NCBI GenBank assembly: GCA_026225015.1
Contig: JAMFRY010000308.1
Coordinates: 1 to 19,391 of the forward strand
Direction: 5' to 3'
Source of the DNA: Alphaproteobacteria bacterium
GTDB lineage: Bacteria > Pseudomonadota > Alphaproteobacteria > Acetobacterales > Acetobacteraceae
DNA: 19,391 nt
Shown: piece after piece, positions 1-6,774 of the stretch
Layout of the letters: each line of letters begins with the position of its first letter
Numbering within the stretch: the first letter of the stretch is position 1
The notes under the pieces: model-generated
Told to the model about the DNA's origin: nothing
Seen by the model: only the letters and a program-made list of their open reading frames with translations
Database searches by the model: none
Position numbers and translations under genes: made by a program

Positions 1-1287
1 GAGCGTGCTGTCCAGATCTGATGACTGGCTGGGCAACACATAGGCATCGCCTTCACGGGTAAGCTTCACCGGCTTGGCGCCTGCAACGATGGTGAAGGCA
101 ATGACCTTCTGGCCAGTGATAAAGCTGGAGGTTCCGATCTCGGCGCGCATCCCGCGATTGACGAATTTCTGGAATAAAGCCGTGCGTTGCTCAGGCGTTT
201 CAAAATCGGCCTGATGCGCGTTGCGTTCAGGCTGCAGCGTCATGCCGACGCGGATTTTCTCATCGCCGGTAACCGGATCGAGGATCAGATTGACGCTGGT
301 AACGACGCCGACCTGAATGCCGAAAATTTCCACCGCGGCGCCAGGTTTTAGCCCCGCCACAGAGCTGTGGAAATACGTAACGGCGGGGATGAGTTGCGCA
401 TAGCCAGCGGTTTCCGCTTCCTCTTTGGTACGGTAGAGCGGAAAGGCGGCATTCGCCGGGCTGGGCTCGGCGGAAGCGGCCTGCGGCGGCAGGTTGAAGG
501 CGACCGCGCCGGAAAGCAGCGCCTGCAGTGATTCGAATTCGACATGAAATTCGCCTGGCTGAACATTGAGGGAAATTCCAGAACTGTTCCAGAAATGGCT
601 CTCCGGCCGGACCAGATCGTCGAACGGGGCGCGGATGAAAATGCTCACCCGCACCGGGTTGATGCCGTTGCCCAGATCATAGCCCAGCACTTCGCCAACC
701 GCCGCATCCCGGAACAAAACCGGCGAGCCGGTGCGCAGCGAGCCGATCCGATCGACATTGAGAATATAGGTCCGCCCCGGCTCATCGGAACGCACGCCTG
801 GCGGCCCTTCCAGGCCGGTGAATTGATCCTGAAACTGCCCGCCCGGCGCGCCGGGATCAACCGCGATATAGGCGCCGGAGACGAAACTTCCCAGGCTTGA
901 CGGGTCGGTCAATGAAATATGCCCGCCCTCCACCCAGAACCTGGCATGGTCGGTCAGAAAACGCCTGCCGACATTGTTCATGCGAATCCGCACGATGACA
1001 TGGCTGTTATCGCCGGAAAGATCGATCCCCTCCACCGTTCCCAGCGCAACCGCCTTGTATTTCACCTGGGTCTGGCCGGCGTTCAGCCCCTGGGCGGTAT
1101 TTAACGAGAGGGTCAGCAGCGGACCTTGCTCCATATAGGTCCGGTAACCGAGATAAATGGCCAGTCCCGCGGCGAGCAGCGGGATGAGCCAGACGAAGGA
1201 AAACCGCCGCCGCCGCAGATGCGCCATTGGCGGTGAGTGGGGCAAAGAGGGGGGCGGCGCGGGCGCGGCCGGCAAGTTGCCGCTCAT
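1..1287 (-). CDS. pqiB: PqiB-like MCE-domain intermembrane transport protein (partial, 3' end outside window)
   Basis: The frame is open for all 429 codons from the ATG at 1287 to the left edge, so the C-terminus is missing; E. coli PqiB is about 546 residues. Residues 1-28 are a Pro-rich, Arg-rich cytoplasmic tail, residues 30-47 a single membrane anchor, and the rest is periplasmic. Three MCE-type repeats can be read: about 55-145, 170-265, and from about 303 (SSVAGLKPGAAVEIFGIQVG). In this family MCE domains stack into rings that form a lipid-conducting tube across the periplasm, working with PqiA in the inner membrane and the lipoprotein PqiC. The ATG overlaps the pqiA stop in an ATGA junction, which indicates translational coupling. 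pqiC, if present, would lie beyond the left edge. The family assignment is secure; the lipid cargo is unknown. Confidence 0.9.
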   Translation of the reverse strand, partial: MSGNLPAAPAPPPSLPHSPPMAHLRRRRFSFVWLIPLLAAGLAIYLGYRTYMEQGPLLTLSLNTAQGLNAGQTQVKYKAVALGTVEGIDLSGDNSHVIVRIRMNNVGRRFLTDHARFWVEGGHISLTDPSSLGSFVSGAYIAVDPGAPGGQFQDQFTGLEGPPGVRSDEPGRTYILNVDRIGSLRTGSPVLFRDAAVGEVLGYDLGNGINPVRVSIFIRAPFDDLVRPESHFWNSSGISLNVQPGEFHVEFESLQALLSGAVAFNLPPQAASAEPSPANAAFPLYRTKEEAETAGYAQLIPAVTYFHSSVAGLKPGAAVEIFGIQVGVVTSVNLILDPVTGDEKIRVGMTLQPERNAHQADFETPEQRTALFQKFVNRGMRAEIGTSSFITGQKVIAFTIVAGAKPVKLTREGDAYVLPSQSSDLDSTL

Positions 1288-2594
1288 CGCGCGTCCTGCA
1301 TGGCGGCGGCCTTTGCATGGTGTTCGGCGGCGCGGTCCCACATCAGCCTTGGGTCGAAGGAAATCGCGGCAATCATGGTGAGCACCACGACCCCGGCAAA
1401 ACAGGTTACGCCAAACCCGGCCTGCACGCTGGAAAATTTCCCGAACCGCACGAGCGCAACCAGAATGGAAATCATGAACACGTCGATCATCGACCAGCGG
1501 CCGATAAATTCGACGACGCGAAACCCGACGGTGCGGCCCAGCAGATGTTCCTCGCTGCCCAATTGCGTAAGGATCAGCATATAGGCCATCAGCAGCAGCT
1601 TGGTGATCGGGATGAGAATGCTGGCGAAGAACACCAGAATGGCGAACGGCCATAGCCCGCGTTCGAAGAGTTCGAAGATGCCGCCCATGATGGTGAATTG
1701 CTGGGTCCGCACCAGGTTGGAGATGGTCATCACCGGAAACAGATTGGAGGGCAGATAAAGGATCGCGGCGGCAATGATATGGGCCCAGCTGCGGGCGATG
1801 CTGGCGGGTTTGCGGTCATCGAGGATGATGTCGCAGCGCCGGCAGCTATCGCCGGGCAAAGCGCGATTGACGAGGCCGCAGCTCTGGCAGCCGATCAGCC
1901 TGGCGCCGGCGGCCGCACCTGAGGCGCAGGCCTTGCGATGGCACGACCCGCCATCGAGCGCGCGCCACACTGCTTCGGTGTCCAGGAACGCATTGGCGGC
2001 GGCCGCCGAGAGCATCAGCCCGATCAGGGCGTAGAGCGCGGTGTCGAGATGCACAGTGGCGATCACGGCAAGCCGGGTGAGGGCCACTAGGAACCCGAGC
2101 AGGTACACATCGACCATGGACCAGGGTTTCAGCGTCTCGTACCAGCGAAAAATCTCCTTCAGCAGGTCGCGCGGCAGCAAATGGGTCTCAATTCCTGTCA
2201 GAGTGATGATGATGATCGCCAGCTTGGCGCCGGGCAGGATCACGGTGACGAGCAGGACCAGCATGCCGACAATCTGGAATCCCTGATCGGTGAGCTGATA
2301 GGGGCCGGTTTCAATGCGGGCGAGCTGAAAATGGCCGCGCGCGGTTATTTCCAGAAACGGCGCGATCACCGCGTAGCTGAAGAAAAGCGCGCCGGCCAGG
2401 GCGCAGGCCAGCGGTAGTTCGAAGCTGCAGCCGCGCATCCGCCACAGGATATGGCCGCAGCGCGGGCAATCGGCGCTGAAATCCGGGCTCATCCCGGGGA
2501 GCGCCGAAACCAGGCCGCAATTAGGGCATTCCCGCCAATCTTCAGGGATGGTTGCCTCCGGAAGGGTCGCAGCAATGGCTTGTTGTTCTGTCAC
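1284..2594 (-). CDS. pqiA: PqiA-like inner-membrane protein, paraquat-inducible family
   Basis: 436 aa, close to the 417 aa of E. coli PqiA. It has the family's duplicated architecture. Each half carries a rubredoxin-like zinc ribbon (Cys23/26/43/46 and Cys236/239/251/254) followed by four hydrophobic segments. Each half also has the signature KPWSMVDVYLLG (about 156-167) or GRWSMIDVFMIS (about 365-376). Members are inner-membrane partners of PqiB in lipid trafficking between the two membranes. The start codon is GTG at 2594, and I see no good Shine-Dalgarno sequence in front of it, so the start is less certain than the family. It overlaps pqiB by 4 bp and is separated by 180 bp from the hydrolase gene upstream on the same strand. 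Confidence 0.92.
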   Translation of the reverse strand: MTEQQAIAATLPEATIPEDWRECPNCGLVSALPGMSPDFSADCPRCGHILWRMRGCSFELPLACALAGALFFSYAVIAPFLEITARGHFQLARIETGPYQLTDQGFQIVGMLVLLVTVILPGAKLAIIIITLTGIETHLLPRDLLKEIFRWYETLKPWSMVDVYLLGFLVALTRLAVIATVHLDTALYALIGLMLSAAAANAFLDTEAVWRALDGGSCHRKACASGAAAGARLIGCQSCGLVNRALPGDSCRRCDIILDDRKPASIARSWAHIIAAAILYLPSNLFPVMTISNLVRTQQFTIMGGIFELFERGLWPFAILVFFASILIPITKLLLMAYMLILTQLGSEEHLLGRTVGFRVVEFIGRWSMIDVFMISILVALVRFGKFSSVQAGFGVTCFAGVVVLTMIAAISFDPRLMWDRAAEHHAKAAAMQDAR

Positions 2595-2774
2595 CAGGCG
2601 GCAATTGAAATGCGGAGATTCATTTCACAAATATTTGCCGGCCGCGCCGGGAGTCAACCGCGGGCTCGAGGAGTGTTAACCGACCGGCCAGCTCCGCAAA
2701 CGCATCGGATAGATGCAGATCGGCATGGCGCATAGCGTTCTGCGCTAACGTCACGTTATTACAGGCCGCCACGT

Positions 2775-3758
2775 TCATCGCGCCGCGGCGCGCCGGGAGC
2801 GGATAAAATGGCGGATTTCTCTATTCATGGCCGCTTCTTCAGGGGCGCCGTGAAAGCCGCCATGCGATGCGGCCTCGATGATATAAAGCTCGGAATGTAT
2901 ATCGACGGCGCGCAGACTTGCATGCATGCGGGCGGCGTTGGAGAGAAACAGATCCCGCGTGCCGGCGATCAGGAGACTGGGGCAAAAGCCCTTTTTGAAG
3001 TTGCCGAATAATGGTGAAATATAGGGATGGGTAAAGTCATGTCCGCCGGCATAGATCTGCCCGATGGAATCCATATCGGCGGGCAAAGCCGAATCGATGC
3101 CTTTATTGACTTCGACGGAATCGCCTGAGTTTGTCATGTCGATCCCGGGTGTGTTCAGCACGGCGGCGGCCGGCATCGGCAGCCCTTCATCGCGCGCGCG
3201 CAATACCAAGGCGGCGGCAAGATTGGCGCCCGCGGAGGCGCCCCCCACTGCAATTTCCTGCGGCCGAAGCTGCTTCAACAAATGCCTATATACCGTGACG
3301 CAATCATCCAGCGGGGCGGGGTAGGGGAAGTCCGGCGGACTGCGATAATCCACCGACCAAACGCGCATCCCGATTGCGCCCGCAAGCAGGATCGCCTCGG
3401 CGCGGCAACATTCGCCGCCACCCACGATGAAGGCGCCGCCATGGAGATCCAGAAATACCGCGTTGTCATCCGGCGAAACGGAATGCGGCGTTACGGCATA
3501 AACGGGAATGCCCTCGATGTTGAGCGTTTCAACATCTGCTGCCACATCGGCGCCCCATTGCTGCAGCACGGGTAGCATAAATTGATTTATGGTGGCGGCG
3601 TAATGCCGCCAACCCGCAAGGTCGTCCAGCGCGGGATAAGGCGGCATCGGCGGCCGCCTTATCGCCATTTGCGCCTGCGCTTGCGCGCTGATGGAATTCG
3701 GAATGGGCAGCTCGCGCGCAGGAACGTGCAAGCCAGGGCGATTGATGGAATCCGTCAT
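2775..3758 (-). CDS. alpha/beta hydrolase, hormone-sensitive-lipase (HSL) type
   Basis: 327 aa soluble hydrolase, probably a carboxylesterase for short acyl or aryl esters; the substrate is unknown. The HSL oxyanion motif HGGAF lies at 106-110 and the nucleophile elbow GGASAG has Ser175. The remaining triad residues are most likely Asp269 (GTRDLFLSNA) and His299 (ASHGGFHG). There is no signal peptide. The ATG at 3758 follows a GGGAG ribosome site about six bases upstream on the minus strand. The gene is divergent from the SDR gene across a 235 bp region, which suggests shared control with the SDR/SnoaL/isocitrate-lyase-family genes. HSL enzymes often accompany catabolic dehydrogenases, so ester cleavage before oxidation is a plausible but unproven role. 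Confidence 0.9.
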   Translation of the reverse strand: MTDSINRPGLHVPARELPIPNSISAQAQAQMAIRRPPMPPYPALDDLAGWRHYAATINQFMLPVLQQWGADVAADVETLNIEGIPVYAVTPHSVSPDDNAVFLDLHGGAFIVGGGECCRAEAILLAGAIGMRVWSVDYRSPPDFPYPAPLDDCVTVYRHLLKQLRPQEIAVGGASAGANLAAALVLRARDEGLPMPAAAVLNTPGIDMTNSGDSVEVNKGIDSALPADMDSIGQIYAGGHDFTHPYISPLFGNFKKGFCPSLLIAGTRDLFLSNAARMHASLRAVDIHSELYIIEAASHGGFHGAPEEAAMNREIRHFIRSRRAAAR

Positions 3759-3993
3759 CTTTTTCTCCCGTTTTCAGTGCTGATCGGCTTCTCCGGAGGC
3801 TTCGGCTTGCCGATTATTGCGCTCGCATGGATGGTATACATAGGAATGGTCCGAAGCAACGTCCGATGCTGGACTTCGTGGCTTGCCGCGCATCGATCTC
3901 AAAATGCTGCTGCGACCCTGCTTGCCTGTTATGGCGCCCCTGGAGGGAAGCGGTTAGACGGGAATCAGGCTTGCGATAAATCGGGTGGGGAAA
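3759..3993. promoter_or_regulatory. divergent intergenic region between hydrolase and SDR genes
   Basis: 235 bp that must hold the promoters for both the minus-strand hydrolase and the plus-strand SDR gene. An inverted pair ATCGGC (3783-3788) and GCCGAT (3809-3814) brackets a TCCGGA palindrome about 25-55 bp upstream of the hydrolase start. It could be an operator or mRNA leader structure. I see no convincing sigma70 -35/-10 pair and no ORF of its own here. Confidence 0.3.
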
Positions 3994-4773
3994 ATGGAGC
4001 TATTGGAACGCTACGGTCCTTGGGCCGTTATTGCCGGCGCTTCGGAGGGAACGGGCAGGGCATTCGCGCGCAAACTGGCTGAACATGGCCTGCCCTCGGT
4101 GCTGGTGGCCAGGCGCGAAGCGCCGTTGGCTGCGCTGCGGGAGGAGATACTGGGGAAGACCGGACTCGCTTGCGTGATCGCGCCGGTCGATCTGTCGGCT
4201 CCCGATGCCTGCGATAAAATAGCCGAGGCGGTGGGTGCGCGTGAGGTTGGGCTGTTCATCAGCAATGCCGGCGCCGATACCAACGGCGCCAGTTTCCTGG
4301 ACCGCGACATCGCTGCCTGGGAGGCGTTGGTCAATCTCAACGTCACCACCATGCTGCGCTGCTGCCACCATTTCGGAGCACCGATGCGCGTGCGCGGCAA
4401 AGGCGGGCTGCTGCTGGTCAATTCCGGCGCCAGCTATGGCGGCATAAGGGGGCTCGCCGCCTATACCGCATCCAAGGCCTTCATGCTCAATTTCGCCGAA
4501 GCGCTTTGGGGCGAGCTGCGACCGGCTGGGGTTGACGTGCTGACCCTGGTGCTTGGCCAGACCGACACGCCGGCCTATCGCAAGCTGCTGGCGGAGAAGC
4601 ATTTGCCGCTGCCGACGGACTGGGCAACACCCGAGGACGTCGCCAAAGTGGGATTGGCGCGGCTGCCCTTCGGCCCGATCCATAACTGGGGCTGCGCGGA
4701 TGACGAAGCCAGGTTCTCCCCAAGCTCTGCCGCCGCGCGCCGCCAGCGTGTGCTGCTGATCCCGGGCATGTGA
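3994..4773 (+). CDS. short-chain dehydrogenase/reductase (SDR)
   Basis: 259 aa classical SDR, an NAD(P)-dependent oxidoreductase acting on an alcohol or carbonyl; the substrate is not readable from sequence. The Rossmann glycine motif is GASEGTG (15-21), the NAG motif is at 91-93, and the catalytic set is Asn116, Ser144, Tyr157 and Lys161 (YTASK). I chose the ATG at 3994, which has GGTGGGG just upstream. The in-frame GTG at 3985 would add three residues but would overlap that ribosome site. The stop is followed 11 bp later by the SnoaL-like gene, so the two form an operon. SDR plus SnoaL-like pairs are common in bacterial degradation of steroid-like, terpenoid or aromatic compounds. Confidence 0.92.
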   Translation: MELLERYGPWAVIAGASEGTGRAFARKLAEHGLPSVLVARREAPLAALREEILGKTGLACVIAPVDLSAPDACDKIAEAVGAREVGLFISNAGADTNGASFLDRDIAAWEALVNLNVTTMLRCCHHFGAPMRVRGKGGLLLVNSGASYGGIRGLAAYTASKAFMLNFAEALWGELRPAGVDVLTLVLGQTDTPAYRKLLAEKHLPLPTDWATPEDVAKVGLARLPFGPIHNWGCADDEARFSPSSAAARRQRVLLIPGM

Positions 4774-4784
4774 AGGTGGCCGCA

Positions 4785-5294
4785 ATGGATGAACAGGTTT
4801 TGCGGGAACTGGCGGACCGGCAGGCGATTTCGGAATTGATCTATCGCTATTGCCGCGCGGTTGACCGGCTGGACGTGAAGCTCGGCCATTCGATCTGGCA
4901 TGAGGACGGCATCGCCGATTATGGCGGGGGTTTCTACCAGGGCAGCGGCACAGGCGTCATCGATCTGATCTGCGCGCAACATGCAAAAACGCTCAACCAT
5001 TCGCATCAGGTGACGAATATCCTGTTCCATCTGGATGGCGACAAAGCCGGCAGCGAAGCCTATGTTACGGCTTCGATACAGGTGCGTCGCGATGAGAAAT
5101 TGCTGCTGATGACCATTTGGAGCCGTTATGTGGATGAATGGTCGCGCCGGGATGGGCGCTGGGGCCTGGATCGGCGCATCGCCATCCGGGATTTCGACGA
5201 AGTGCGCGAAGCTACTGCGATGGCCGAGCATGACATGGGCAAGCGGGACCGATCGGACCCATCCTACAATGTGTTGCCCGCGGAGGCGGAATAA
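4785..5294 (+). CDS. SnoaL-like (NTF2-fold) domain protein
   Basis: 169 aa with the SnoaL_4-type pattern: an N-terminal helix with DRQAISELIYRYCRAVDR (11-28), then HSHQVTNILFHLDGDKA (72-88), and a C-terminal strand RWGLDRRIAIRDF (125-137). NTF2-fold members include hydratases, cyclases, isomerases and small dioxygenase-beta-like subunits. No diagnostic catalytic set can be assigned, so the reaction is open. I chose the ATG at 4785 because AAGGTGG lies a few bases upstream. A GTG at 4770 that overlaps the SDR stop is the alternative and adds five residues. Co-transcription with the SDR gene is very likely, and the two may act on successive intermediates of one compound. Confidence 0.82.
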   Translation: MDEQVLRELADRQAISELIYRYCRAVDRLDVKLGHSIWHEDGIADYGGGFYQGSGTGVIDLICAQHAKTLNHSHQVTNILFHLDGDKAGSEAYVTASIQVRRDEKLLLMTIWSRYVDEWSRRDGRWGLDRRIAIRDFDEVREATAMAEHDMGKRDRSDPSYNVLPAEAE

Positions 5295-5392
5295 TTGAAG
5301 CCGGAAAGTGTAATGAAAATGGTCATTTTGGCCCAACATAGCGTTGCACCCTTCAGGCAGTCATGGTTCGCCCAATCTGCCGGGAGATGGAA

Positions 5393-6217
5393 ATGACCGA
5401 TATAGGTGCGACGTTTCGTCGGCTTCATGAGGAATCCGGAGCGTTCATCATTCCTAATCCTTGGGATATCGGAACCGCTCGGATACTGGCGAAATTGGGT
5501 TTCCGCGCGCTTGCCACCACTAGCGCCGGCCTGGCATTTTCTTCGGGGGTCGCCGAAGGCCACGTCTCCGGCGACGACACGTTTGCCCATTGCCGGTCCA
5601 TCGTTGGGGCTACGCCCCTTCCTGTCACGGCGGACCTGGAAAATGGTTTTGGCGATAGCCCGGATTGTGCTGCCAGAGCCATTCGGCGCGCTGCCGCCAT
5701 CGGGCTTGCGGGCTGTTCGCTGGAAGACCACACGGGGCGGCCGGATGTTCCGATTTATGATTTTAACTTGGCGGTCGAGCGAATTGCGGCCGCAGCCGAA
5801 GCCCGCGATGCCTTGCCGCAAGACTTCGTTCTGACGGCACGTTGCGAAAACTTCCTCTGGAATCGTCCTGATCTCGACGATACCATCAGGCGATTGCAAG
5901 CTTTTGAAAAAGCCGGCGCGGACGTGCTCTACGCCCCTGGCTTGCGTGATCTCGACACGATCCGGACCGTTTGCCATGCGCTCACCAAGCCGGTGAACGT
6001 CCTCATGGGCATGAAGGGCGCGACATTCGGCGTCGCTGACCTCGCCGAGGCCGGCGCCAGGCGCATCAGTGTCGGTTCGGCTCTTGCGCGGCTGGCCTTG
6101 GGTGCGGTCATCGCTGCGGGGAGGGAAATGATGCGCGATGGCAGCTTCCGTTTTGCCGACGATGCCATTGGATTCGCGGAGCTGGAAGGTTTCTTCTCGG
6201 GCACCCCTGAGCGCTGA
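5393..6217 (+). CDS. isocitrate lyase/PEP mutase family protein
   Basis: 274 aa TIM-barrel protein of the isocitrate lyase/phosphoenolpyruvate mutase superfamily, of the short subgroup that begins DIGATFRRLH. Landmarks are NPWDIGTAR (22-30), TTSAG (42-46), the acidic metal-binding stretch ADLENGFGD (80-88) and LEDHTG (110-115). Superfamily members make or break C-C or P-C bonds next to a carboxylate using Mg2+ (methylisocitrate lyase, oxaloacetate decarboxylase, phosphonopyruvate hydrolase). This subgroup is largely uncharacterised and I cannot choose among these reactions. The ATG at 5393 is preceded by GGGAG at the right distance; the ATG at 5363 adds ten atypical residues. It lies 98 bp after the SnoaL-like gene and may share its transcript. 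Confidence 0.88.
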   Translation: MTDIGATFRRLHEESGAFIIPNPWDIGTARILAKLGFRALATTSAGLAFSSGVAEGHVSGDDTFAHCRSIVGATPLPVTADLENGFGDSPDCAARAIRRAAAIGLAGCSLEDHTGRPDVPIYDFNLAVERIAAAAEARDALPQDFVLTARCENFLWNRPDLDDTIRRLQAFEKAGADVLYAPGLRDLDTIRTVCHALTKPVNVLMGMKGATFGVADLAEAGARRISVGSALARLALGAVIAAGREMMRDGSFRFADDAIGFAELEGFFSGTPER

Positions 6218-6323
6218 AACAGGTTGATCATCGCCGCCTTTCAGAATGGTTGCGCGCCGTGATAGGCTTGGCCGCAATACCCCAACACGAAGTGGCGCCA
6301 TTGGGCAAGAAGGGAGAGATACG

Positions 6324-6725
6324 ATGCCATTGGACAGCAGCGGTGGAGACCGGCGGCAGCGTTCGCTGAATGTGCTGGGCGGCGTGCTGGAATCCTGTTC
6401 CTATGATCCGATAACCGGCTTCTACCGGGATGGCTGCTGCGCCACTGGCCCTGAGGATCTCGGCAGCCATACGGTCTGCGTGGAAATGACGGCGGAATTT
6501 CTCGCTTTCAGCAAACAGCACGGCAATGATCTCAGCACACCGATGCTGGCTTTCGGTTTTGCCGGATTAAAATCCGGCGACCGCTGGTGCCTGTGCGCGC
6601 CGCGCTGGCAGGAGGCGTTTATCGCCGGCGCCGCGCCGCGCGTATGGCTGCGCGCGACGGAAATCGGCGCCTTGCAGCATTGCACATTGAAGGATTTGAA
6701 GAAATTCGCAGCGGACCTGGCTTGA
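6324..6725 (+). CDS. DUF2237 family protein
   Basis: 133 aa protein of unknown function that matches DUF2237 along nearly its whole length. Landmarks are SLNVLGGVLESCSYDP (14-29), TGFYRDGCC (31-39), GNDLSTP (67-73) and DRWCLCAPRWQEA (86-98). The conserved cysteines Cys25, Cys38/39, Cys52 and Cys89/91 suggest metal or redox chemistry, though no activity is established as far as I know. The start is the ATG at 6324 with AGGGAG seven bases upstream. A longer in-frame reading from 6246 has no ribosome site and lacks family similarity. It has its own 106 bp leader and precedes the VWA/GATase-like gene by 49 bp on the same strand. Confidence 0.88.
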   Translation: MPLDSSGGDRRQRSLNVLGGVLESCSYDPITGFYRDGCCATGPEDLGSHTVCVEMTAEFLAFSKQHGNDLSTPMLAFGFAGLKSGDRWCLCAPRWQEAFIAGAAPRVWLRATEIGALQHCTLKDLKKFAADLA

Positions 6726-6774
6726 GGCTGCAAAAGCGCCGGGCTTGCATTGATCGCCCGGCGTTGGCGTTGCG

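Noticed and set aside
2700..2774. TAGCG/CGCTA hairpin after the HSL hydrolase considered as a terminator
   Set aside because: A five-base stem without a T-tract is expected by chance.
4000..5339. Long minus-strand frames opposite the SDR and SnoaL-like genes
   Set aside because: The plus-strand genes have full catalytic motifs and ribosome sites; the minus frames have neither.
6204..6246. CTGAAA/TTTCAG inverted match after the isocitrate-lyase-family gene considered as a terminator
   Set aside because: The stem is only six bases with an 18-base loop and no T-run follows.
5264..6301. 345-codon open frame on the minus strand opposite the isocitrate-lyase-family gene
   Set aside because: It is antisense to a gene with clear family motifs, is rich in Arg and Gly with no recognisable domain, and has no ribosome site. 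High GC makes such shadow frames common.
6246..6323. 26-codon N-terminal extension of the DUF2237 protein
   Set aside because: The extension is Arg-rich and unlike the family, whereas the ATG at 6324 has a strong AGGGAG site.
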